Shown piece by piece: positions 44,058 to 50,927 of a stretch of 64,000 bases of DNA (position 1 is its first letter; every line of letters begins with the position of its first letter). Source of the stretch: Nocardia sp. CC227C (GTDB taxonomy: Bacteria; Actinomycetota; Actinomycetes; Mycobacteriales; Mycobacteriaceae). Below the pieces are notes generated by a model, which was not told where the DNA came from, made no database searches, and saw only the letters and a list, made by a program, of their open reading frames with translations. A program made the translations under genes and the position numbers. The DNA lies in the NCBI RefSeq assembly GCF_030767025.1, contig NZ_JASITE010000005.1, positions 310,001 to 374,000 of the forward strand, given 5' to 3'.

Positions 44058-44085
44058 TTGACAGCAAGAAATGAACTGGCGTTCA
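44058..44085 (+). promoter_or_regulatory. Promoter -35 box with overlapping TGAAC-N4-GTTCA operator
   Basis: TTGACA at 44058-44063 is a consensus -35. TGAACTGGCGTTCA (44072-44085) is a perfect inverted repeat that covers the expected -10 region and ends 8 bases before the GTG of the crotonase gene. This pattern resembles TetR-family operators of fatty-acid genes. It also shows that the coding start must be GTG 44094 and not the earlier in-frame codon. Confidence 0.65.
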
Positions 44086-44093
44086 CTGCTTGC

Positions 44094-45155
44094 GTGTCCT
44101 CCGAAGACCAGAACCATGCCGGTACCCGCCCCGCGGCCTGGCGCGACGACCTGACCGGCGGTGCGGATTCGCTGTTCGCGGATCGGCCCGAGCCGGTGAA
44201 CTCCTACACCGCGCGCACCCTCACCTACGAGGTGACCGGCCGCATCGCCCGCATCACCTTCAACCGGCCCGAGCGCGGCAATGCCATCACCGCCGACACC
44301 CCCGTCGAACTGGCGGCCGCGGTCGAGCAGGCCGATCTCGATCCCCGGGTGCACGTGATCGTGGTGAGCGGGCGCGGCAAGGGCTTCTGCGGCGGCTACG
44401 ACCTGTCGATCTTCGCCGAGGGTGCGGGCAGCGGCGGCTTCGGACCGGCCGGCGGGACGGCCGACGGCGGCGTGCTCGATCCGGTGGTGCAGGCGCGCAA
44501 CCACGACCCGCGGGGCACCTGGGATCCCATGGTCGACTACCAGATGATGTCGCGGTTCAACCGCGGCTTCGCCAGCCTGCTGTACGCGAACAAGCCCACC
44601 GTGGCCAAGGTGCACGGGTTCGCCATCGCGGGCGGAACCGATATCGCGCTGTTCGCGGATCAGATCGTCTGCGCCGAGGATGCCCGCTTCGGCTATCCCC
44701 CCACCCGCACCTGGGGCATCCCGGCCGCGGGCATGTGGGCGCACCGGGTGGGCGATCAGCGCGCCAAGCGGCTGCTGTTCACCGGCGACAGCCTCAGCGG
44801 CAGGCAGGCCGCGGAATGGGGGCTGGCCATCGAGGCGCCGACCGCCGAGCGGCTCGACGAGCGCACCGAGGAACTGCTGCGACGGATCTCGCTGGTGCCG
44901 ATCAACCAGCTCATCATGGCCAAGCTGGCGCTCAACAGCGCGCTGCTCAATCAGGGCGTGGCCAACTCCGGCATGGTGAGCACGGTCTTCGACGGCGTCT
45001 CGCGGCACACGCGCGAGGGATACGCCTTCCAGATGCGTTCCATGACAGCGGGATTCCGCGAGGCGGTCCGGGAGCGCGACGAACCGTTCGGCGACTGGAA
45101 GCGCGCGCAGTTCGCCCGCAATGGAGACGAGGACTACACCCCGACAGCCGAATAG
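44094..45155 (+). CDS. Crotonase / enoyl-CoA hydratase-family protein
   Basis: 353 residues from GTG 44094, probably on a leaderless mRNA given the promoter position. Crotonase fold: ARITFNRPERGNAITADTPV, oxyanion-hole motif GRGKGFCGGYDLS, HGFAIAGGTDIALFADQIV, FGYPPTRTWGIPAAG. It is longer than the usual 260 residues, with an N-terminal extension and an insert (FAEGAGSGGFGPAGGTADGG). In the second glutamate region the sequence is not the classic hydratase pair, so it may be a hydrolase- or isomerase-type member. Acyl-CoA substrate unknown. A TGAAC/GTTCA operator suggests acyl-CoA-responsive control. Confidence 0.82.
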   Translation: MSSEDQNHAGTRPAAWRDDLTGGADSLFADRPEPVNSYTARTLTYEVTGRIARITFNRPERGNAITADTPVELAAAVEQADLDPRVHVIVVSGRGKGFCGGYDLSIFAEGAGSGGFGPAGGTADGGVLDPVVQARNHDPRGTWDPMVDYQMMSRFNRGFASLLYANKPTVAKVHGFAIAGGTDIALFADQIVCAEDARFGYPPTRTWGIPAAGMWAHRVGDQRAKRLLFTGDSLSGRQAAEWGLAIEAPTAERLDERTEELLRRISLVPINQLIMAKLALNSALLNQGVANSGMVSTVFDGVSRHTREGYAFQMRSMTAGFREAVRERDEPFGDWKRAQFARNGDEDYTPTAE

Positions 45156-45168
45156 GCCGCGGGGCAGT

Positions 45169-45627
45169 TCAGTCGAGCGCCCCCTCGCGCTCGACCGCCT
45201 CCGCCACCTTCTCCCCCAGCGAGCGCAGCGCCGCCGCCTCGGCATCGGTCATATGGTCGATGAACGCCCGCCGGACCAGTTCCACATGGTTCGGCGCGGC
45301 GTGCTCCAGGGCGGCGCGCCCCGCGTCGGTCAGCCGCACCTCGCGCCCGCGCGCATCATCGGTGGCCGGGCAGCGCGAGACCAGGCCGCGCCCGTCCATC
45401 CGAGCCAGATGTTTGGACAGGCGGCTCTTGTCCCAGCAGATTTCCGCGCCGAGGTCCTTGGCGCGCAGCCCTCCCCCGTGCGCCGACAGCGCGACCAGGA
45501 TCTCGTAGTCCGAGGGTGAGAGCCCGTCGGCCGCCAGCCCCGCCGCGATGGCGGCGTCGAGACGCTGCCGCATCCGGATATAGGACTGCCAGGTCTGCTG
45601 CTCCTCGTCATTCAGCCAACGCACCAT
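45169..45627 (-). CDS. MarR-family transcriptional regulator
   Basis: 152 residues from ATG 45627. MVRWLNDEEQQTWQSYIRM opens it, then the winged helix: PSDYEILVALSAHGGGLRAK, LGAEICWDKSRLSKHLARMD, DDARGREVRLTDAGRAAL. The beginning LNDEEQ..W..Y and the DKSRLSKH recognition helix place it with regulators usually found beside pirin genes. It is divergent from the pirin gene (60 bp), so probably controls it. Confidence 0.88.
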   Translation of the reverse strand: MVRWLNDEEQQTWQSYIRMRQRLDAAIAAGLAADGLSPSDYEILVALSAHGGGLRAKDLGAEICWDKSRLSKHLARMDGRGLVSRCPATDDARGREVRLTDAGRAALEHAAPNHVELVRRAFIDHMTDAEAAALRSLGEKVAEAVEREGALD

Positions 45628-45686
45628 GGAATAGATCGTAGCGGCCAATGGTTGACATGGACACCAAGCGCCCACAGGAGGTTCCC

Positions 45687-46661
45687 ATGCCCGCCATCAC
45701 CGTCGACAACATCCTGGTGCTGCCGCGGCTCCCACGCCCCGACGCCGCCACCGGACACGAGCGCACGGTCCGCACCCTGGTCACCGCCCACAGCCAGCGC
45801 GAGGGCGCGGGCTTCGAGGTGCGGCGCCCCTTTCCCAGCGTGGACCTGCGCACCGCCGACCCGTTCATCCTGCTCGACGAGATGGGCCCGGTCACCTACG
45901 AACCGCACGAGGCCAAGGGTGCGCCCTGGCATCCGCACCGCGGTTTCGAGACCGTCACCTACGTCCTCGACGGCAGTATGGTCCACCACGACTCGCACGG
46001 CGGCGGTGGCACCATCGGCGAGGGCGATACGCAATGGATGACCGCCGGGTCGGGCATCCTGCACGACGAACTGCCCGCCGAGGAGCTGGTGACGCACGGT
46101 GGCCGGATGCACGGCTTCCAGCTGTGGGTGAACCTGCCGCGCGACAACAAGATGGCCGTGCCGCGCTACCAGGATCTGCGTGCGAGCGAACTGACCCTGG
46201 TCAGCTCGCACGACGGCGGGGCACTGGTGCGGATCATCGCCGGGGATGTCGGCGGATTCTCCGGGCCGGGGTCGACCCACACGCCCATCGCCTACGCACA
46301 CGCCTCCATCACGCCGGGCGGACGGCTGGAAACGCCCTGGCCACGCGAGTTCACCGCAATGGCCTACGTGGTCTCGGGCAGTGGCGCGGTCGGCGGCCGG
46401 CCGGTGACGGCGGGCCAACTGGCGGTGCTCGGGCACGGCGATTCGCTCACCGTGACCGCCGATGCGAAACAAGAAACGCGCACCGGCGATATGGAAGTGC
46501 TGCTGCTGGGCGGTCGCCCCATTCGGGAACCGGTCGTACAGTACGGACCGTTCGTCATGAACACCCGACAGGAAATCATCGACGCCATCGAGGATTTCCA
46601 AGCCGGTCGAATGGGTCATATTCCCGCGGAGCACCGCACGGGGCACCGCCTCGGAGCGTGA
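45687..46661 (+). CDS. Pirin-family protein
   Basis: 324 residues from ATG 45687 after AGGAGG (earlier in-frame codons lack a ribosome site). Bicupin: the metal site is GAPWHPHRGFETVTYVLDGS with HDSHGGGG and the glutamate in HDELPAEELV; RMHGFQLWVNLPRDNKM follows. The C-terminal cupin has FTAMAYVVSGSGAVGG. Pirins bind iron and some oxidise quercetin or act as redox sensors. Regulated most likely by the divergent MarR protein. Confidence 0.93.
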   Translation: MPAITVDNILVLPRLPRPDAATGHERTVRTLVTAHSQREGAGFEVRRPFPSVDLRTADPFILLDEMGPVTYEPHEAKGAPWHPHRGFETVTYVLDGSMVHHDSHGGGGTIGEGDTQWMTAGSGILHDELPAEELVTHGGRMHGFQLWVNLPRDNKMAVPRYQDLRASELTLVSSHDGGALVRIIAGDVGGFSGPGSTHTPIAYAHASITPGGRLETPWPREFTAMAYVVSGSGAVGGRPVTAGQLAVLGHGDSLTVTADAKQETRTGDMEVLLLGGRPIREPVVQYGPFVMNTRQEIIDAIEDFQAGRMGHIPAEHRTGHRLGA

Positions 46662-46859
46662 AACGCGGCGAAACGGACCCGCGCGCAATGCTTCTGCCTC
46701 GATGAATAGCGCAACCGGTTGACAATGCAACGGTCCGTTGTGATGGTGGACGGCGGACCGGACCGGCCACCGTGCCGTCCCCGGCAGCGGTGGCGCCCGC
46801 GTCGAGCCGGTCCGCCCCGTCCATCGCGCACGAACACGCACGAAAACACAGAGGAATAC

Positions 46860-47159
46860 ATGAACGTTCGCAGGCTCCTCGTCACCGCCAGCGTCGCGGG
46901 TCTGACGACTCTCGCCCCCGCCGCCGCGGCCGTCGCCCAGGTTCCCGCCGGATCCTCGGGCACCGGCTCGTCCACCATCGACACCGGCTCGGCCGCGGTC
47001 GGTTCGGCCCAGCTGTCGCAGACCGGCTCGGCCGGCGGTTCCTACCGCAACTGCGACGAAGCCCGCGCCGCCGGGCACGCGCCTCTCTTCCGCGGCGAGC
47101 CCGGTTACGGCCCGCACCTCGATCCCGACGGCGACGGTTTCGCCTGCCCCACCGTCTGA
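46860..47159 (+). CDS. Secreted excalibur-domain protein
   Basis: 99 residues from ATG 46860 after GAGGAA. Signal peptide MNVRRLLVTASVAGLTTL, cleavage near AAAVAQ. A Gly/Ser/Thr linker leads to a C-terminal excalibur motif: YRNCDEARAAGHAPLFRGEP, then GPHLDPDGDGFACPTV, with the D-x-D-x-D-G-x-x-C calcium-binding loop and two cysteines. Ends at a shared bidirectional terminator. Confidence 0.9.
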   Translation: MNVRRLLVTASVAGLTTLAPAAAAVAQVPAGSSGTGSSTIDTGSAAVGSAQLSQTGSAGGSYRNCDEARAAGHAPLFRGEPGYGPHLDPDGDGFACPTV

Positions 47160-47186
47160 TTCGCGACACCGTCGCACCCAGACAGA

Positions 47187-47217
47187 AACCCCCGGTGCCT
47201 CGATCGCACCGGGGGTT
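47187..47217. terminator. Bidirectional hairpin terminator
   Basis: A perfect 12-bp stem (AACCCCCGGTGC with GCACCGGGGGTT), 7-base loop, between two convergent genes. Confidence 0.85.
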
Positions 47218-47242
47218 CGTCATTTCTCGAGTACCCGGGCGC

Positions 47243-47467
47243 TCAGTCCCGGAAGATCTTCACCAACAGCAGCAGGAACAGCAGCAGCCCGGCCCCGATG
47301 AGGCTGTACTTGATCTTGGGCTCGTTCACCTTCGCCACGAACGCCTGCTTGGTGTTGTCGGCCAGCCGCTGGGGATCGGCGCGCACCGCCAGCTCATCGA
47401 GGGTGTTCGCGAGCCGGTGCCGCGCGGCCTCGATCTCGCGCTGAATGTCCTCGGTATCCCTCGCCAC
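47243..47467 (-). CDS. DUF3618 membrane protein
   Basis: 74 residues from GTG 47467 after GGAGTG. N-terminal DUF3618 helix: RDTEDIQREIEAARHRLANT, LDELAVRADPQRL; then one C-terminal membrane helix (YSLIGAGLLLFLLLLVKIF). These small proteins are widespread in actinobacteria, and their function is unknown. The upstream neighbour, 160 bp away and divergent, is a Bcp peroxiredoxin gene. Confidence 0.85.
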   Translation of the reverse strand: MARDTEDIQREIEAARHRLANTLDELAVRADPQRLADNTKQAFVAKVNEPKIKYSLIGAGLLLFLLLLVKIFRD

Positions 47468-47627
47468 GTCACACTCCTGTCTCAGGCCGCTCCCGATGGG
47501 CGGCGCGATCGTCGTCCGCCGGCCGGCCGCCCATCGCCACATCCACCGTGGTGAGTAGGGCAAACGCGATGTGTGCCGGCCTGCCAGCGAGTGTATAGCC
47601 CGGTGCCGGATCGGCTAGCGTGCTGGC

Positions 47628-48101
47628 ATGACCGAGAACCACCGCCTCAGTCCCGGCGACACCGCCCCCGCCTTCACCCTGCCCGATGCGGACGGGAATC
47701 CGGTATCCCTGTCCGACTTCAAGGGCCGCAAGGTGATCGTGTACTTCTACCCGGCGGCGAGCACCCCCGGCTGCACCAAACAGGCCTGCGACTTCCGCGA
47801 CAACCTGGCCGAACTGAACGGCGCGGGTATCGAGGTGCTCGGCATCTCCCCCGACAAACCCGCCAAACTGGCCAAGTTCCGCGATAACGAACAGCTCACC
47901 TTCGCGCTGCTGTCCGACCCGGACAAGGAGGTGCTCACCGCGTGGGGCGCCTTCGGCGAGAAGACGATGTACGGCAAGAAGGTCACCGGCGTGATCCGCT
48001 CCACCTTCCTGGTGGACGAGGACGGCAAGATCGAGGCCGCCCAGTACAACGTGCGAGCCACCGGGCACGTGGCGAAGCTGCGTCGCGACCTGTCGGTCTG
48101 A
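47628..48101 (+). CDS. bcp: Thioredoxin-dependent peroxiredoxin Bcp
   Basis: 157 residues. AhpC/TSA fold of the Bcp/PrxQ class: FTLPDADGNPVSLSDFKGRK, VIVYFYPAASTPGCTKQACD with peroxidatic Cys49 and the resolving cysteine five residues on (TPGCTKQAC), and GVIRSTFLVDEDGKI. The threonine that normally precedes the peroxidatic site (TPGCT) is kept. Reduces hydroperoxides with electrons from thioredoxin, in the cytoplasm. Monocistronic with a 13-bp terminator hairpin. Confidence 0.95.
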   Translation: MTENHRLSPGDTAPAFTLPDADGNPVSLSDFKGRKVIVYFYPAASTPGCTKQACDFRDNLAELNGAGIEVLGISPDKPAKLAKFRDNEQLTFALLSDPDKEVLTAWGAFGEKTMYGKKVTGVIRSTFLVDEDGKIEAAQYNVRATGHVAKLRRDLSV

Positions 48102-48107
48102 GCACGA

Positions 48108-48144
48108 CGAAGGTCCGGCCATCCGTCGGTTGGCCGGACCTTCG
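48108..48144. terminator. Hairpin terminator after bcp
   Basis: A perfect 13-bp stem (CGAAGGTCCGGCC with GGCCGGACCTTCG), 11-base loop, 7 bp after the stop; also positioned to end the convergent gene. Confidence 0.85.
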
Positions 48145-48168
48145 CCCGTGTACCGGTGTGCTACAGCG

Positions 48169-49482
48169 CTAAACGCGCGGCAACATCTGCGCCGCCCACT
48201 TGAGCATCATCGCCCAGTGGCTGTCCCACCAGCTCTGGAATTCGGGCGTGCCCAGCGGCGGCGGGGCGGATTCGCCCGGGAACAGGCCGAGGCCGTCGGG
48301 TGCGCCGACCGGATTGGTCGGCGCCGGAATGATGGACTGCTGGCCCACGCCGGTCTCGCGCTCCGGCGGAGCGTCGAGCAGCGGTTTGGGCTCCATGAGA
48401 CCGACGGGCTCGGAGTCCGCTTTCTGCCCCCAGCCGGCCGTACCGGGATCGAGGGTCACCACGGTCGGCTCGGCCGCGGGCTCCTCCTCCAGCGCCGCAC
48501 CGGCCTCCGAGGGGTCGACGACGGTGGGTTCCCAGTGCGTCTCATTGGACGATCCGACCGCCGAACCGGAATCGGCGATGGCCGGATGCGGGCCGCCGCG
48601 GTGACCGCCGTCGGCATTGATCCGGGCGTCGGTGAGCATGGGCTCGGGCACCGTGCGCGAACTGCCGCCGGCCGAGTACACCCCACCCGCCACCAGACCG
48701 CCCGCGAGCACGCTGGCCGCCGCGAACAGCGCCGCGGTGCCGCGGGTGCGCTTCATCCGCTCGGCCGCCTCGCCCGCGTACTCGGTCTCCGGCAGCGCGG
48801 CCAGCGCCGCGCCGATCGCCGGGGCCTGCGCCGCCACCGCACACGGGATGACGGGGGCCCCGAAACCGGCCTCCAGCGCCGCCACCACCGTGGGTTCGCT
48901 TGCGGCCGAACCGATCAGCACCACCGCGTCGGGACGCACCCCGGCCGCGTCGAACTGATCCCAGGCCGCGGTCACGGCGGCCCGCATCGTCTCCTCGGTG
49001 GTCGCGCCGCCGGTGAGCGACACCGCCGCCAGCACCCGGGAGCGATCCCCGTCGATGAGCGAGAACGCCTGAAAACCGGGCACGACCTCGCAGATCGCGA
49101 GATCCTCGAATTCGTCCACCCAGGTCATGGCCCGCGCGGCCGCGAGATGCGACGACTTGGCCGAGACCAGCGACGCCTCGTGCCAGCGCCCGGAGGCCAG
49201 CCGGGTGACGATCGCGCGCCGCTCGGCGGCATCGCGATAGGCGACGGCGGCCCCCACGACGTCGCGATCGGGACCGATCGTGTCGGCGACGGCATCCATG
49301 ACCGCCTCGACGGCCGCGGCGAGGTCCGCCTTGGTCTCGCCGCCGGCCCTTCCGGTGAGGTGCAGCAACACTCGCTCGGGCAACTTCTCGCCATCGTCTG
49401 CGAGCGCCACAGCATGGACGGTGCCGCGTTCGGTGGAGACACCGATGGTCACCGCTGATCGAACTACCGCAGGAACAACCAC
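48169..49482 (-). CDS. Membrane-spanning protein with actin-like/ASKHA-type N-terminal domain
   Basis: 437 residues from GTG 49482, the start with GGAAGG 8 bases upstream. N-terminal 270 residues look like an ASKHA/Hsp70-like fold: AVTIGVSTERGTVHAVALAD, DAVVLIGSAASEPTVVAALE and APVIPCAVAAQAPAIGAALA. Then one membrane helix (GTAALFAAASVLAGGLVAGG) and a Pro/Glu-rich outer tail ending in a Trp-rich patch (FQSWWDSHWAMMLKWAAQML). Similar nocardial and mycobacterial proteins (DUF7159-like, from memory) have no assigned function; nucleotide-binding residues cannot be confirmed here. Confidence 0.6.
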   Translation of the reverse strand: MVVPAVVRSAVTIGVSTERGTVHAVALADDGEKLPERVLLHLTGRAGGETKADLAAAVEAVMDAVADTIGPDRDVVGAAVAYRDAAERRAIVTRLASGRWHEASLVSAKSSHLAAARAMTWVDEFEDLAICEVVPGFQAFSLIDGDRSRVLAAVSLTGGATTEETMRAAVTAAWDQFDAAGVRPDAVVLIGSAASEPTVVAALEAGFGAPVIPCAVAAQAPAIGAALAALPETEYAGEAAERMKRTRGTAALFAAASVLAGGLVAGGVYSAGGSSRTVPEPMLTDARINADGGHRGGPHPAIADSGSAVGSSNETHWEPTVVDPSEAGAALEEEPAAEPTVVTLDPGTAGWGQKADSEPVGLMEPKPLLDAPPERETGVGQQSIIPAPTNPVGAPDGLGLFPGESAPPPLGTPEFQSWWDSHWAMMLKWAAQMLPRV

Positions 49483-49628
49483 AGATTCAGCCTTCCGCCT
49501 AGCGCGTTGGAGTCCAGCCGCTATAAGCAGCTGCAATGAGTGTTCGACGCCACACTCGGCGCGGATTGGTCATAACCGATGGGCCTTCGGAAAACACGCA
49601 GGACACCGCCGCGTGTCATCAGCGTGTC

Positions 49629-49640
49629 GCTACCAGTAGC
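49629..49640. promoter_or_regulatory. Possible TetR autoregulatory palindrome
   Basis: GCTAC-CA-GTAGC, a perfect inverted repeat ending 9 bases before the GTG of the TetR gene at 49650. It would overlap the -10 region of a leaderless transcript. Confidence 0.4.
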
Positions 49641-49649
49641 CTGTTGAAC

Positions 49650-50357
49650 GTGGAAGCGCGCACGGGAGCGAGGGCAACGCCGAGGCCCGACCCTGCGTTG
49701 GAGTTGCAGGACGACCCGCAAGAGTTGATGCCCCGTCGCCGCCCGACGCAGGAACGGAGCAAACGGAAATTCGACGCACTGCTCCAATCGTCCAGGGAAC
49801 TGCTCGTCGAGGTGGGTTTCGAATCCTTCACCTGTGAAGAGGTGGCGGCCCGCGCGGAAGTGCCCATCGGCACGCTGTACCAGTTCTTCGCCAACAAGTA
49901 CGTGATCGTCTGCGAACTCAATCGCCAAGACCTGGTGGCGGTTTCGCAGGAGCTGGCCAACTTCCACGGCGAAGTACCTTCCATGGACTGGCTGCGGTAC
50001 ATGAACAGCTTCGTGGACCATCTGGCGCAGCTGTGGATGACCGATCCGTCCCGGCGCGAGGTGTGGCTCGCCATGCAGTCCACGCCGTCGACCCGGACCA
50101 CCGGCGCGATTCACGAGAAGGAGTTCGCGGAGGTGGTGGCGCAGATGCTGCGGCCGCTGATGCCGCGCACACCCCGTGCCCGCCGGTCCATGATGGCGCA
50201 GGTGCTGGTGCACGTCGTGTACTCGATGCTGAATTTCTCGGTGCAGGACGGGCTCAGCCACGACGCGGCGGTGGCGGAGTTGAAGCGCCTCATGGTGGCG
50301 TATCTGCTGATCGCCGAGAAGGAATCGCGCACGGGCGGGCAGAAGAACTCGGGCTAG
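49650..50357 (+). CDS. TetR-family transcriptional regulator next to acpS-fas
   Basis: 235 residues from GTG 49650. A basic leader (ARTGARATPRPDPALELQDD, then PRRRPTQERSKRKFD) precedes the helix-turn-helix LLVEVGFESFTCEEVAARAE and VPIGTLYQFFANKYVIVCEL. The ligand domain is helical. It is convergent with acpS and not obviously related to FasR, the known fas-acpS activator in mycobacteria. Control of lipid genes is possible from its position only. Confidence 0.85.
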   Translation: MEARTGARATPRPDPALELQDDPQELMPRRRPTQERSKRKFDALLQSSRELLVEVGFESFTCEEVAARAEVPIGTLYQFFANKYVIVCELNRQDLVAVSQELANFHGEVPSMDWLRYMNSFVDHLAQLWMTDPSRREVWLAMQSTPSTRTTGAIHEKEFAEVVAQMLRPLMPRTPRARRSMMAQVLVHVVYSMLNFSVQDGLSHDAAVAELKRLMVAYLLIAEKESRTGGQKNSG

Positions 50358-50387
50358 AGAACTCGGGCCGGCCGCGCGGCGCGGTGG

Positions 50388-50810
50388 TCACTGGCCGATG
50401 AGGTCGGCCAGCTCGCCCGGATCCTCCAGCACCACCATGGCGGCCGCGGTATCGCCGTCGTGGGTGAGCGACAGGTGGATTCGCACGCGCGGCAGGAATT
50501 CCGCGGCCAGGCCGTGCAATCGGATGCTGGGGCGGCCCCAGGCGTCGTTGACCACCTCGATGAGCGGGTACGGATTGTCGCCGACCTGGGGGCTGCGGGC
50601 GAAACGCGAGGAGGCCCAAGCCTTGAGGACCGCTTCCTTCGCCGCCCAGCGGGCCGCGTAGCTGCGGGCCGAATCGGTGGACTTGCTCTCGCAGTAGCGG
50701 CGCTCCCCCGCGGTGAAGCTTTCCCGCAACATGGTCGTTCCGGTGCGATTCAACTGCTCGGAGAACTCCGAGATCGTCACCAGGTCCAGTCCGATACCCA
50801 GGATCGTCAA
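50388..50810 (-). CDS. acpS: Holo-[acyl-carrier-protein] synthase
   Basis: 140 residues starting at TTG 50810, with GGAG about 10 bases upstream. AcpS hallmarks: GIGLDLVTISEF with the magnesium-binding aspartate, SYAARWAAKEAVLKAW with the catalytic glutamate, and LSLTHDGDTAAAMVVLE. It transfers 4'-phosphopantetheine from CoA to the serine of the ACP domain in the fatty acid synthase encoded just upstream. This arrangement matches mycobacterial fas-acpS. Here the two genes are separated by 117 bp containing a strong hairpin. Confidence 0.95.
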   Translation of the reverse strand: MTILGIGLDLVTISEFSEQLNRTGTTMLRESFTAGERRYCESKSTDSARSYAARWAAKEAVLKAWASSRFARSPQVGDNPYPLIEVVNDAWGRPSIRLHGLAAEFLPRVRIHLSLTHDGDTAAAMVVLEDPGELADLIGQ

Positions 50811-50861
50811 CGCGCCGCAACTCCTCGTCCGTCGGTGTGCAGTCGTGGTCGGCTGAACATA

Positions 50862-50897
50862 CCAGCGGAGCCTACGGGTTTCCGTAGGCTCCGCTGG
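50862..50897 (-). terminator. 16-bp hairpin between fas and acpS
   Basis: CCAGCGGAGCCTACGG pairs perfectly with CCGTAGGCTCCGCTGG around the 4-base loop. It is 31 bp after the fas stop and 52 bp before the acpS start. There is no long T run after it on the reverse strand, so it may attenuate, not end, transcription, or protect the fas mRNA 3' end. Confidence 0.75.
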
Positions 50898-50927
50898 ATT
50901 TCGATACGCGCCCGCCAGGGCCGGAAT

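Noticed and set aside
49650..50357. TetR gene next to acpS taken as FasR
   Set aside because: The helix-turn-helix and ligand domain do not resemble what I recall of mycobacterial FasR, which is encoded away from fas; position alone is not enough.
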